64,000 nt of DNA, taken from Rhizobacter sp. OV335. GTDB taxonomy: Bacteria > Pseudomonadota > Gammaproteobacteria > Burkholderiales > Burkholderiaceae_C. Below the pieces are notes generated by a model, which had not been told where the DNA came from, made no database searches, and saw only the letters and a list, made by a program, of their open reading frames with translations. The translations under genes and the position numbers were made by a program. The stretch lies in assembly GCF_900142965.1 (NCBI RefSeq), contig NZ_FRCQ01000010.1, positions 1-64,000 of the forward strand, written 5' to 3'. Shown piece by piece: positions 1 through 9,509 of this stretch; within the stretch, counting starts at the first letter, position 1, and each line of letters opens with the position of its first letter.

Positions 1-171
1 AGCGCGATCGTGAACTGACTGTCGCCGACTGTTTGACCACAACGAACGAAGTGAGTGACGGGAGTTTCGGCGACGGGCCATCAAACCAGTCAGCGGAGGG
101 GAGTCTTCGCCCCGAGAGGGGCGAAGACCGCACCGTCCGGCGAGCCACAGCCTCCCCACCCGCGCCTTTGC
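1..171. repeat. Palindromic intergenic element, copy 1 (cut by window start)
   Basis: This stretch closely matches 32,656-32,827 over its whole length, with scattered substitutions. It is the right part of an element whose full copy at 32,575-32,827 has 27-bp inverted ends. The conserved right end (cctcccc...cgcgcctttgc) finishes at 171, 20 bp after the stop codon of the leftward membrane fusion gene. It contains an 11-bp hairpin and a second pairing of gtcgccga (21-28) with tcggcgac (67-74). No protein-coding content is apparent. The left end lies outside the window. Confidence 0.8.
103..128. terminator. 11-bp GC-rich hairpin with GAGA loop inside the repeat element
   Basis: gtcttcgcccc pairs perfectly with ggggcgaagac around a 4-nt loop. 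It lies downstream of the leftward type I secretion operon but has no T-tract, so a role as a factor-independent terminator is uncertain. The equivalent hairpin in copy 2 (32,759-32,784) keeps the pairing with changed bases. Confidence 0.4.
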
Positions 172-190
172 CGCGGAGCACCACCAAGCG

Positions 191-1618
191 TCACCGTTCT
201 CGCATGCTCTCGCCGGCGTGCTCGATCAGCGGCGACAGCAGGAAGTCGATCACGCGGCGCGTGCCGATCTTCACCTCGGCCGACACCGCCATCCCGGGAC
301 TCAACGCCACCGTGCGCCCGTCGACCTCGATCGTTCCCTTGTCCAGCCGCACCCGCGTCGAGTAGACCAGCCCGCGCTTGTCGTCGTTGATCGCATCGCT
401 CGACACCGACGCCACGCGCGCATGCAGCACGCCGTAGCGCGTGTACGGAAACGTCTCCACCTTCACCTCGGCCGACTGGCCCGGCGTGATGAAGCCGACG
501 TCGCGGTTCTCGATCATCGCCTCGACTTCCAGCGGCATGTCGCGCGGCACCACCAGCATCAGCGGTTGCGCCGCCGTCACGACGCCACCCACCGTGTGCA
601 CCGCCAACTGCTGCACCGTGCCGTCGACCGGTGCGAGCAGCCGCTGGGCATCGCGGCGCGCGGCCGCCTTGCGCAGGTCTTGTTCCAGCGCCGCCGCCTT
701 CTGCTGCGCCACGGTGATGCCGTCGAGCGCGACGCGCCGCGCCTCGGCGATCAGCTGCTCGCGCTGCCGGCGCGATTGCAGCAGGCTGGCATCGACCTCG
801 GTCACGCGGCTGGTCAGCGCGGCCAGGTCGGCCTCCTGCTCGATGCGCGCCTGTTCGCGGTCGAGGTACCCATGCCGCGAAACGAAGTTCCTGTCGACCA
901 GGTCCTTCAGGTCGGCCGCACGCTGGCGCGCGAGCGGCACGGTCTGCTCCAGCTTGTGCACCGATTCGAGCGTCGAGCGGCGGCTCGCCTCGCGCTGCGC
1001 CATCTCGGCGTCCAGCCGGGCCAGCCGCGCGAAGTGCTCGCCGATCTGGCCGGCCAGCATGCGGCGGGCCTCGTCGAAATCGCCGTTGCCGACCGACGGC
1101 GGGCGCTGCAGCGGCGTGTCATGCCCGCCGGCCACCGCGTCGAGCAGCGCCTGTCCGCGCGCGATCTGCAGCCGCGCCGCGGCCAGGTCGCCTTCGGTGC
1201 GGTCGAGGTCGGCCTGGGTGGCCGTCAGGTCCAGCTCGATCAGCAGGTCGCCGGCATGCACCACCTGCCCCTCGGTCACGCGGATCGCGCGCACCGTGCC
1301 GGGCTCGAGCGATTGCACCAGCTTGCTGCCTTCGGCCGGCACCACCTTGCCGGACGCGACCGCGACGATGTCGAGCCGCCCGATGCAGGCCCAGGCCACC
1401 GCCAGCGCGGCGAAGCCGAGCAGCAGCCCGATCGCGACATGCGGCGCCGGCGACAGCGGTGTCTCCTGCAGCGATTGCGCGGCCGGCAGGAACTGCAGTT
1501 CGTGCGGCAGCCGGCGCGGCGGCGCCAGCTCGGCGCGGGCGCCCCACGCGAGCCGCGACGCGCGGCCGTAGCGGCGCAGCAGGTCGCCGAAGGCCAGCAG
1601 GCGGACGGGCGTCTTCAT
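191..1618 (-). CDS. Type I secretion membrane fusion protein, HlyD family
   Basis: 475-aa periplasmic adaptor that would join the inner-membrane ABC exporter to a TolC-type channel. After a cytoplasmic N-terminus of about 60 residues comes one membrane segment (about 61-79), then a biotinyl/lipoyl-like half (VRAIRVTEGQVVHAGD), a long Gln/Arg/Glu-rich coiled-coil hairpin, and the returning barrel half (LLAPVDGTVQQL). This is the usual HlyD/PrtE layout and length. The start at 1618 is preferred over an upstream in-frame ATG at 1717 because aaggag lies 8 nt before it and the upstream choice would overlap the ABC gene. It is the last gene of the leftward RTX-ABC-HlyD operon, 34 bp after the ABC stop. 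Confidence 0.93.
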   Translation of the reverse strand: MKTPVRLLAFGDLLRRYGRASRLAWGARAELAPPRRLPHELQFLPAAQSLQETPLSPAPHVAIGLLLGFAALAVAWACIGRLDIVAVASGKVVPAEGSKLVQSLEPGTVRAIRVTEGQVVHAGDLLIELDLTATQADLDRTEGDLAAARLQIARGQALLDAVAGGHDTPLQRPPSVGNGDFDEARRMLAGQIGEHFARLARLDAEMAQREASRRSTLESVHKLEQTVPLARQRAADLKDLVDRNFVSRHGYLDREQARIEQEADLAALTSRVTEVDASLLQSRRQREQLIAEARRVALDGITVAQQKAAALEQDLRKAAARRDAQRLLAPVDGTVQQLAVHTVGGVVTAAQPLMLVVPRDMPLEVEAMIENRDVGFITPGQSAEVKVETFPYTRYGVLHARVASVSSDAINDDKRGLVYSTRVRLDKGTIEVDGRTVALSPGMAVSAEVKIGTRRVIDFLLSPLIEHAGESMRER

Positions 1619-1652
1619 GGTCGGCACTCCTTCATGCGCAGGGAGCGGGGCG

Positions 1653-3833
1653 TCATCCGCGCTGCAGCCGGTGCAGCCGCGCGTAGTGCCCGGCCTCCCG
1701 CTGCAGCAGCTCGGCATGCGGGCCGGCTTCGACGATGCGGCCTTCGTCCATCACGACGATGCGGTGGGCATCGCGCACCGCCGACAAGCGGTGCGCAATG
1801 ATGATCACGGTGCGGCCGCGGCAGATCGCCTTCATGTTGTCGTGCACGATGCGCTCGGATTCGACATCCAGCGCGCTGGTCGCCTCGTCGAACACCAGGA
1901 TGCGCGGGTTGCCCATCAGCGCGCGCGCGATCGCCAGCCGCTGCCGCTGCCCGCCCGACAGCGTCGAGCCATGCTCGCCGACCAGCGTGTCATAGCCCTC
2001 GGGCAGCGCGGTGATGAACTCGTGCGCGCCGGCCAGCGTCGCGGCCTGGATCACCGCGTCGAGCGGCGCGCCGGCATCGGCCAGCGCGATGTTCTCGCGG
2101 ATGCTGCGGTTGAACAGCATGTTGTCCTGCAGCACCACGCCGATCTGGCGGCGCAGCGAACTCGATTCGATGGTCGACAGGTCGATGCCGTCGATCAGCA
2201 CGCGCCCGCGCTCGGCCACGTACAGCCGCTGCAGCAGCTTCGCGAGCGTGCTCTTGCCCGAGCCGGAGCGGCCGACGATGCCGATCACCTCGCCGGCGGC
2301 GATGTCGATCGACAGGCTCTCGATCACCGGCGCGCGGTCGGGCCGGTAGCGGAACTGCACGTCGTCGAAGGTGATGCGCCCCGCCACCCGCGGCAGGCTG
2401 CCGCGCGCGCCGCCGCTTTCGGTGTGGGTGTCGAGGATGTCGCCCAGGCGCTGCATCGACACGCCGGTCTGCTGGAAATCGGTCCACAGCTGGGCCAGCC
2501 GCATCACCGGCAGCGCGACCTGCCCGGCCAGCATGTTGAACACGACGAGCTGGCCGACCGACATGCTGCCGTCGATGACCAGCCGCGCGCCGACGTACAG
2601 CGTCGCGAGCGTCACCGCCTTCGACACCATCGAGACGCCGCCCTGCGCGAGGCTCGCGATCGTCGTGGTGCGGAAGCTCGCCGACACGTAGGCGGCAAGC
2701 TGCTGGTCCCAGCGGCGCGTCCACTGCGGCTCCACCGCCATCGACTTGACGGTGTCGATGCCGTTCACCGTCTCGACCAGGAAGGCCTGGTTCTCGGCAC
2801 CGCGGTTGAACTTCTCGGCCAGGCGCGCGCGCAGCAGCGGCGTGAGGGCCAGCGACAGCAGCAGATAGCAGGGCAGCGAGGCCAGCACGATCAGCGTCAG
2901 CCAGCCGCTGTAGCACAGCATCACCGCGATGAAGACGACCGAGAACAGCAGGTCGAGCACCACGGTGATCGCATTGCCGGTCAGGAAGCTGCGGATGTTC
3001 TCGAGCTCGCGCACGCGTGCCACCGAATCGCCGACGCGCCGTGCCTGGAAGTAGGCGAGCGGCAGCGCCAGCAGGTGGCGGAACAGCCGCGCGCCGAGTT
3101 CGACGTCGATGCGGCTGGTGGTGTGCGCGAACACGTAGCTGCGCAAGGCCGTCAGCGCGACCTCGAACACCATCACCGTGCCCAGCCCGATCGCGATCAC
3201 GTCGAGCGTCGTGAAGCCGCGGTGCACCAGCACCTTGTCCATCACCACCTGGAAGAACAACGGCGTGACCAGCGCGAACAGCTGCAGCGCGAGGCTGACC
3301 AGCAGCACCTGGCCGAGCAGCCGGCGGTGGCGCACGACCGACGGGATGAACCAGGTGAAGTCGAACTTGCCCCATTCGCGGCCGGCCGAAACGCGCGACG
3401 CGAACAGGATCAGCTCGCCGGACCAGCGGGCACGCAACTCGTCGTGGCTCAGCAGTTCCGGGCGGCCGACCGCGGGGTCGTGGATCAGCACCCGGTCGCC
3501 GTCGACCTTCGCGATGATGAAGTAGTGCGGCGAGGCGGCGCCGGCGGTGTCTGCTGCAGGGGCCGCACAGGCGACGGCCGGCAGCGCGGTGGTGGCCAGC
3601 CGCTCGGGCGTGGTTCGGACGGCCTTGGCCTTCAGCTGCAGCTGCGCCGCGGCCTGCAGGATGTCGGCCGTGCCGAAGCAGCGGCCGCTGTCGACGAACT
3701 CGTGCGCGAGCTGCTCGCCGTCGGCGGCCACGCCGTGCAGGCGGGCCATCATCAGCAGGCAGGCGAGGCCGCTGTCGGCGGGGCGGGCGGGGGAGGGCAG
3801 CTGCGCCGGTGCGGCGTCGTGGGCCAGGGTCAT
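1653..3833 (-). CDS. Type I secretion ABC transporter with degenerate C39-like domain (HlyB type)
   Basis: 726-aa inner-membrane exporter ATPase. Residues 1-140 are a C39 peptidase-like domain in which the catalytic Cys position is Ser21 (ADSGLACLL), while the His (H103) and Asp (D119, HDPAVG) positions remain. This matches the non-cleaving HlyB-type domain that binds RTX substrates rather than a bacteriocin leader peptidase. The transmembrane domain spans about 165-440. The nucleotide-binding domain shows Walker A GRSGSGKST (521-529), signature LSGGQRQ (625-631), Walker B ILVFDE (645-650) and H681. It starts 12 bp after the RTX stop codon with no good ribosome-binding site, so its translation may depend on the upstream gene. 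Confidence 0.95.
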   Translation of the reverse strand: MTLAHDAAPAQLPSPARPADSGLACLLMMARLHGVAADGEQLAHEFVDSGRCFGTADILQAAAQLQLKAKAVRTTPERLATTALPAVACAAPAADTAGAASPHYFIIAKVDGDRVLIHDPAVGRPELLSHDELRARWSGELILFASRVSAGREWGKFDFTWFIPSVVRHRRLLGQVLLVSLALQLFALVTPLFFQVVMDKVLVHRGFTTLDVIAIGLGTVMVFEVALTALRSYVFAHTTSRIDVELGARLFRHLLALPLAYFQARRVGDSVARVRELENIRSFLTGNAITVVLDLLFSVVFIAVMLCYSGWLTLIVLASLPCYLLLSLALTPLLRARLAEKFNRGAENQAFLVETVNGIDTVKSMAVEPQWTRRWDQQLAAYVSASFRTTTIASLAQGGVSMVSKAVTLATLYVGARLVIDGSMSVGQLVVFNMLAGQVALPVMRLAQLWTDFQQTGVSMQRLGDILDTHTESGGARGSLPRVAGRITFDDVQFRYRPDRAPVIESLSIDIAAGEVIGIVGRSGSGKSTLAKLLQRLYVAERGRVLIDGIDLSTIESSSLRRQIGVVLQDNMLFNRSIRENIALADAGAPLDAVIQAATLAGAHEFITALPEGYDTLVGEHGSTLSGGQRQRLAIARALMGNPRILVFDEATSALDVESERIVHDNMKAICRGRTVIIIAHRLSAVRDAHRIVVMDEGRIVEAGPHAELLQREAGHYARLHRLQRG

Positions 3834-3845
3834 GGTGCGATGCGC

Positions 3846-6800
3846 CTAGCTTTTCCAGTATTTGTTCATGGCTGTCAGCACGGCGTCGTAGCCGTCAGTC
3901 GTGGACAAATCGCCGGCTGTAGCCGGCAGGTCGAAATCTGCCATCGCGGTCACCAGAGACGCCACATCGGTGGAACTCAAGGTCACGGTCCCGCCGGAGG
4001 CCTTGGCAAGAATGCTCTCGATCTGGTGAGCGGCACCCAGGTACCAATCTTCGATCCGCAGGATCTCCGCGGTGGAGTCGGTCGCGCCACCGTAAACGTA
4101 GACTTCCAGATCGTTGCCGTCCTGCTTGAAAAACACTTGGCGTTTCGACACGTCGGTGTCGAAGGTGTCATCGCCACCGCTGTCGACGAGGACGTCGTCC
4201 CCATCCCCAGGCGTGAAGTTGTAGGTGTCATCGCCGTCGCCGCCGTTGATCAGGTCATTGCCGCTGCTGCCCCACAGAACATCATTGCCGCCATAGCCGA
4301 ACAGGGTGTCGTCGCCCTTTCCGCCCGAGAGCGTGTCATTCAGGTCTCCGCCGCGCAGGGTGTTCGCGCTATCGGTGCCGATGCGATCAAGCCCGGAGAC
4401 CTCGGTGCGGATCTTGGCGAGGTTCCAGTCGGAGCCGTGGCCGCTCCATTGGATGATCTGCAGTGGGTTCGAGGTGTTGCCGTCGTCGGCGCTGAAGCTG
4501 AAGTCCTCCACCGTGATCTGGTTGGTGTCATCAAGGTCGTCCTTGTCCATGTAGATCACCAGCGACGTTCCTTTCCTGGTCACCAGCACGCTGCTGCTGC
4601 TGATGCTGTTGTTTGAGATGCCCAGCGTATTGACCTCGTCGGTCGTGTCGCCGCTGGCGGCCAGCGTGTCCTGCCCGTCGCCGAAGTAAAAATATTGGTC
4701 ATTGCCCTTGCCACCGTCGAGGACGTCGTTCCCCCCCTGACCCAACAGCGTGTCGTTGCCATCGCCTCCGTACATCACATCGTCGCCGGCTCCGCCGATC
4801 AACGTGTCTTTGCCGTCGTACCCGAACAGCGTGTCGTCGCCCGCGCCCCCGTAGAGCGAGTCGTTCAGGTCCGCGCCCCGCACCGTGTCGTCGCCGTCGG
4901 TGCCGGTGAGCGTGAGCCCGCCGACCTTGCCGCGGATCGTGGCGAGATCCCAGGTGGCACCGCCCACCGTGATGGCCTGCAGCGGGCTCGAGGTGTTGCC
5001 GTCGCCGGCGCTGAAGCTGAAGTCCTCCACCGTGATCTGGTCGGTGTTGTCGGTGTCGGTCTTGTTCAGGTAGATGACCAGCGAGGTTCCCATCCGGGTG
5101 AACGCCAGGTCGCTGCTGGCGACGTCCGATCCGAACGCGAGCGTGTTGGTGTCGGTCGCGTTCCCGCCCGCGGCCAGGGTGTCCTGCCCATCACCCTTGT
5201 TGAACGCGTAGGTGTCGTCGCCCAGGCCGCCGTTGATGGAGTCGTCCCCGAGGCCGCCGGTCAGCAGGTCCTTGCCGGCCAGTCCGGTCAGCGTGTCGTC
5301 GCCGTCCAGCCCGGTCAGCGTGTCGTTGCCCACCGTGCCGCCCAGCCGGTTGTCGTCCTCGTCGCCGGTCGACGCGACGCCGGTGATGTGGTCGAGGATG
5401 TCGGCCATGCCCCAGGGGGTGGTCGAACCGCTGAAGGCGATGTTCTGCACCGGGCTGTAGTCGCTGCCGCTGCCGGTGAAGTCGAAATTGTTCACCGTGA
5501 TCTTGTCGGTGTTGCTCTTGTCGACCTTGTTGAACTCGACGATCAGAGCACCCTTCAACTGCGTCAGCACGATGTCGTCGGTGGTGTAGTCGTCGAGCTG
5601 CAAGCTGCTGTTCTTGCCCGGCGCGGTGTCGCGGTAGCCCATCAGCGAATCCTGGCCGTCGCCGTTCGCGAACTCGTAGGTGTTGTCGCCGGTGCCGCCG
5701 GTGAGGGTGTCGTTGCCCGCCCCGCCGTTCAAGGTGTCGTTGCCGGCGCGGCCGTCCAGCGTGTCGTTGCCGTAGCTGCCGCTGATGCTGTCGGCGTCGA
5801 CGGTGCCGCGCAGGATGTCCGTCCCCGAGGTGCCGCCATACAGCTTCGCCAGGATGCCGCTGAGGTCGAGGCTGAACTTGCCGTGGCTGTCGGCGCTGTC
5901 GAAGCTGATGGTCTGCAGCGGGTTGTACGGATTGGACGCCGTGTCGCCGTACAGGAAGTTCTCGACGGTGATCTGGTCGGTGGCGTCTCCGCTGAGGCCG
6001 ATGATCAGCGAGGTCCCCGAGGTTTCGAGCACCAGCTTGTCGGCCGACAGGAGCGGGTCGACGATGTGCAAGGTGTCGTTGCGGCCGACGGTGTTGTCCG
6101 ACGCATCGACGGTGATCACGTCCAGGCCGTCGCCGACGCTGAACTGGTAGACGTCGTCGCCCTTGCCGCCGATCAGGGTGTCGTTGCCCTTGCCGCCGAT
6201 CAGCGTGTCGGAGCCGGTGGTGCCGACCAGCTTGTCGCTGCCGCCCGTGCCGGTGTTGGTCTGCTTGACGATCCAGGCGATGTCCTTGGTCGCGTCATTG
6301 AAGGCGATGGATTGCAGCGGGTTGTAGGCGTTGTACGGATTGTTGAGCAGGAAGAAGCCCTTCACGGTGACCTGGTCGCCGGAGGTGGGCGTGCCGATGA
6401 CGAGGTCGGAGCCGCTGCGCGTGAGCGTGGCCTCGCTGCTCTGGAGGTACTTCAGCTCGAGCGTGTCGGTCCGGCCGACCGTGGTGTCGCGGCTGAGCGA
6501 GAGCGTGTCCGAGCCGTCGCCTTGCTCGAACACGCAGGTGTCGTTGCCCTTGCCGCCGTCGATGGTGTCGTTGCCCTTGCCGCCGTCGATCCGGTCGTCG
6601 GCATCGGTGCCCTTGAGGGTCTGGGCGCTGTCGTCGCCGGAGGTCGAACCCGTGCTGCCCGAGGCGACGACCTTGCCCTGGATGTCGGCGAGGGTCCAGC
6701 TGGCCTTGATGGGGTTGCCCTTCGCATCGGTCCCCGTCGTGACGCCGTCGAAGGTGATGGCCTGCAGCGGGTTGTAGGTCGAATCGCTGTTCAGTGCGAA

Positions 6801-9323
6801 CGAGAAGTTCTTGACGGTGAACGACTCCTTGTTCGTCGCGGTGAACGCGTTCAGCGTGATGACCAGGTCCGAGCCCGAGCGGGTCAGCTTGACGTCGCTC
6901 TCCACGATGCCCGCCCTGAAGACCAGCGTGTTGCTCTTGCCGCTGGCGTCGTCGTAGACCCCCAGCAGCGTGTCCGCGCCCTCGCCCAGCCCGAACCAGT
7001 AGCTGTCGTTGCCCTTGCCGCCGTCGATCAGGTCGTTGCCGGCACCGCCCTCGATCCGGTCGTCGCCGCCGCGGCCATCGATGGTGTCGTTGCCCGCCAG
7101 CGCGGTGATGGTGTCGGCGCCGGCGGTGCCGCGCAGCGTGTCGGCGCTGCTGCTGCCTTTGTACAGCTGCGCGAGGATCCCGGCGACGCTGAGACTGGTT
7201 CCGTCGTCGAACTTGATCTCCTGCAACGGGTTGTAGCCGTTGCCGGTGTCGTCCTGGTAGAGGAACTTGTCGACCGTGATCTGGTCGCCGTTCGTGCCGA
7301 CCTTGATCACGAGCGAGGTGCCCGAGGTGCCGAAGGTCAGCGAGTTGGCGGTGACCTTCGAGGCGCCCACGACGGGGGACGTGTGGATCTCCAGCACGTC
7401 CGTCCGGTCGGCTTGCGTGTCCTGCGTCAGCGAGGTGATCAGGTCCCGGCCGTCGCCGACGGTGAACTCGATCGTGTCGTTGCCCTTGCCGCCGATGAGG
7501 GTGTCGTTGCCGAGGCCGCCGGACATCACGTCGTCGCCGGAGGTGCCCACCAGCCGGTCGTTGCCGGTGCCGCCGGTGTTCATCTTCGTGATCAGCTCGG
7601 CAATGTCGTAGTCGGCGATCGGCGTCTGGGGCGTCTTGCCGTCCGCGCTCATGAAGGTGATCTTCTGCAGCGGGTTGTAGTCGTTGTACGGATCGTCGTT
7701 GAAGAAGAAGAGCTTCGCCGTGATGCTGTCGCCGGGCTTGCCGCTGAAACCGATCACGAGGTCGCTGCCGCTGCGGCTCAGCAGCAGGTCCGTGGCCGCT
7801 ATGCCGTTCAGCTGCAGCGTGTTGCTGGGCGTGCTGTCGTGGGTCGAGAGGAGCGTGTCCTGCCCGTCGCCCGCGCGGTAGACACAGGTGTCGTCGCCCA
7901 GGCCGCCGGTGATCGTGTCGTTGCCGGTGCCGCCGGTCAGGGTGTCGGCCCCGGTGGTGCCGGTGAGCTGGTCGGCCCCGGTGGTGGGGCTGTTGCTGGT
8001 GCCGCCGGAGCCGGCCGCGGCCACGGCGGCCTGCAGCATCGCGAAGGTCCAGGTGGTCTGCGTGCCGTCGAAGATGATCTGCTGCAGCGGGTTGTAGCCG
8101 TTGTCGGTGCCGGCGGTGAAGGAGAAGCCTTCGACGGTGATCGTGCTCGCCGGGATCGTGCCGGCGCCCTTGATGCCGATGAGCAGTGAGCTGCCCGAGC
8201 GGGTGAGCGAGACGTCGTCGGCCGTGATGCCCGAGGCGAAGTGCAGGATGTTGTTCTTGTTGGCGTTGCTGTCGCTCTGCAGCTTGATCAGGTCGTTGCC
8301 GTTGCCGCGGGTGTAGTCGTACGCGTCGTTGCCGGTGCCGCCGTTGAGCGTGTCGTCGCCCGCGCCACCCACCAGGGTGTCGTCGCCGGCGCGCCCATCG
8401 ATCAGGTCGCCGCCGGCCAGGCCGGTGATCGAGTCGTTGCCGGCGGTGCCGTGCTGGTTGTCCGCGCCGGCGGTGCCGGTGTACAGCGCCTTCAGGATGG
8501 CGGCGACGTCCATCGGGGCCGTCGAGTCGCCTTTCAGCGTGGTGACCTTGTCGTCGGCGAAGGTGATGGACTGCAACGGGCCGTAGGTGTTGACCGCGTT
8601 GTCGTTGTAGAGGAACTTCTCGACGGTGATCTCGTCGGTCGAGCCGGCGAAGCGGATCAACAGCGAGGTTCCCCCGCTGCCGGTGCTCGCGAAGCTGAGG
8701 TCGTTGCGCGACAGGCCGGTGCCGAGCGCCAGCGTGTCGGTGTGGGCGCTGCTCAAGTCGTACGATGCGGCGATCAGGTCCTTGCTGTCGCCGCGGTTGA
8801 ACCGGTATTCGTCGTTGCCGGCGCCGCCGGTGAGGGTGTCGTTGCCAGCGCCGCCGATCAGCGTGTCGGCGCCGGCGGTGCCGCGCAGGTCGTCGTCGCC
8901 GCTGCCGCCGGTGGTCAGGGCCGTGATGATCGACGCGATCGAGAGCCCGTCGAGCGGGTCTTGCGCGGTGCTGCCGTTCGCGCTCATGAAGGTGATGCGC
9001 TGCAGCGGGTTGAAATCGTTGTACGGATCGTTGCCGAGGAAGAAGAGCTTCACCGTGATGCTGTCGCTCGTCGTGCCCTTGAAGCCGATCACCAGGTCGT
9101 TGCCGGAGCGGCTGAACTGCAGGTCGGCGGACGCGATGCCGTCGAGCTGCAGCGTGTCGACCTTGTTGCCCGCGGTGTCGTAGGTGGCGGCGATGGTGTC
9201 CTGGCCACCGCCCGCCGCGTAGATATAGGTGTCGCTGCCCTTGCCGCCGTCGAACTGCTCGCTGCCTGCGGTGCCGGTCAGGGTGTTGTCGCCGGCATCG
9301 CCTTCTGTGTTCCTGGTGCTCAT
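3846..9323 (-). CDS. RTX-type calcium-binding protein, predicted type I secretion substrate
   Basis: 1825-aa acidic Gly/Asp-rich protein made almost wholly of repeated modules. Each module has a block of GGxGxDxLx nonapeptides (for example LIGGAGNDTLTGGAGND) that fold into a Ca2+-binding parallel beta-roll, then a segment ending in a motif like YNPLQxITF, which resembles the haemolysin-type calcium-binding related domain. The PLQ motif occurs 11 times (once as PVQ), spaced 400-520 bp apart in the DNA. A last degenerate module (about 1700-1825) ends in NKYWKS and probably carries the uncleaved C-terminal secretion signal. There is no N-terminal signal peptide, pore-forming or enzymatic domain, and no HlyC-type acyltransferase gene nearby, so a structural or adhesive role is more likely than cytolysis. 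First gene of the operon with its exporter. Confidence 0.93.
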   Translation of the reverse strand: MSTRNTEGDAGDNTLTGTAGSEQFDGGKGSDTYIYAAGGGQDTIAATYDTAGNKVDTLQLDGIASADLQFSRSGNDLVIGFKGTTSDSITVKLFFLGNDPYNDFNPLQRITFMSANGSTAQDPLDGLSIASIITALTTGGSGDDDLRGTAGADTLIGGAGNDTLTGGAGNDEYRFNRGDSKDLIAASYDLSSAHTDTLALGTGLSRNDLSFASTGSGGTSLLIRFAGSTDEITVEKFLYNDNAVNTYGPLQSITFADDKVTTLKGDSTAPMDVAAILKALYTGTAGADNQHGTAGNDSITGLAGGDLIDGRAGDDTLVGGAGDDTLNGGTGNDAYDYTRGNGNDLIKLQSDSNANKNNILHFASGITADDVSLTRSGSSLLIGIKGAGTIPASTITVEGFSFTAGTDNGYNPLQQIIFDGTQTTWTFAMLQAAVAAAGSGGTSNSPTTGADQLTGTTGADTLTGGTGNDTITGGLGDDTCVYRAGDGQDTLLSTHDSTPSNTLQLNGIAATDLLLSRSGSDLVIGFSGKPGDSITAKLFFFNDDPYNDYNPLQKITFMSADGKTPQTPIADYDIAELITKMNTGGTGNDRLVGTSGDDVMSGGLGNDTLIGGKGNDTIEFTVGDGRDLITSLTQDTQADRTDVLEIHTSPVVGASKVTANSLTFGTSGTSLVIKVGTNGDQITVDKFLYQDDTGNGYNPLQEIKFDDGTSLSVAGILAQLYKGSSSADTLRGTAGADTITALAGNDTIDGRGGDDRIEGGAGNDLIDGGKGNDSYWFGLGEGADTLLGVYDDASGKSNTLVFRAGIVESDVKLTRSGSDLVITLNAFTATNKESFTVKNFSFALNSDSTYNPLQAITFDGVTTGTDAKGNPIKASWTLADIQGKVVASGSTGSTSGDDSAQTLKGTDADDRIDGGKGNDTIDGGKGNDTCVFEQGDGSDTLSLSRDTTVGRTDTLELKYLQSSEATLTRSGSDLVIGTPTSGDQVTVKGFFLLNNPYNAYNPLQSIAFNDATKDIAWIVKQTNTGTGGSDKLVGTTGSDTLIGGKGNDTLIGGKGDDVYQFSVGDGLDVITVDASDNTVGRNDTLHIVDPLLSADKLVLETSGTSLIIGLSGDATDQITVENFLYGDTASNPYNPLQTISFDSADSHGKFSLDLSGILAKLYGGTSGTDILRGTVDADSISGSYGNDTLDGRAGNDTLNGGAGNDTLTGGTGDNTYEFANGDGQDSLMGYRDTAPGKNSSLQLDDYTTDDIVLTQLKGALIVEFNKVDKSNTDKITVNNFDFTGSGSDYSPVQNIAFSGSTTPWGMADILDHITGVASTGDEDDNRLGGTVGNDTLTGLDGDDTLTGLAGKDLLTGGLGDDSINGGLGDDTYAFNKGDGQDTLAAGGNATDTNTLAFGSDVASSDLAFTRMGTSLVIYLNKTDTDNTDQITVEDFSFSAGDGNTSSPLQAITVGGATWDLATIRGKVGGLTLTGTDGDDTVRGADLNDSLYGGAGDDTLFGYDGKDTLIGGAGDDVMYGGDGNDTLLGQGGNDVLDGGKGNDQYFYFGDGQDTLAASGDTTDEVNTLGISNNSISSSSVLVTRKGTSLVIYMDKDDLDDTNQITVEDFSFSADDGNTSNPLQIIQWSGHGSDWNLAKIRTEVSGLDRIGTDSANTLRGGDLNDTLSGGKGDDTLFGYGGNDVLWGSSGNDLINGGDGDDTYNFTPGDGDDVLVDSGGDDTFDTDVSKRQVFFKQDGNDLEVYVYGGATDSTAEILRIEDWYLGAAHQIESILAKASGGTVTLSSTDVASLVTAMADFDLPATAGDLSTTDGYDAVLTAMNKYWKS

Positions 9324-9509
9324 CCGCGGGTCCTGGGGCTGAATTGATCGCGCAGCTTAGGAGGCGGCTCTTCGGCCCGTCTACGGTCCAAAGCGACAGG
9401 CGAACGGAACTGGCCGCGAAAGCCGGTCATTTTCCGGACATCGCTCACGGGCCTGCCGCGGTGTACTTCCAGGGTGCCGCAGCTGCGGTCGTTCCTGGAG
9501 TCCCGTGTC

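Noticed and set aside
1653-3833. ABC transporter considered as a bacteriocin leader-cleaving exporter
   Set aside because: The catalytic Cys of the C39 domain is replaced by Ser21, and the adjoining substrate is an RTX protein without a double-glycine leader.
1617-4616. 999-codon + strand frame across the ABC and RTX genes
   Set aside because: Its translation is His/Arg/Gln-rich with no domain, and it crosses two well-supported minus-strand genes.
4695-8189. 1164-codon open frame on the + strand opposite the RTX gene
   Set aside because: Shadow of the RTX repeats in GC-rich DNA. The minus-strand frame carries clear calcium-binding nonapeptides and fits the operon.
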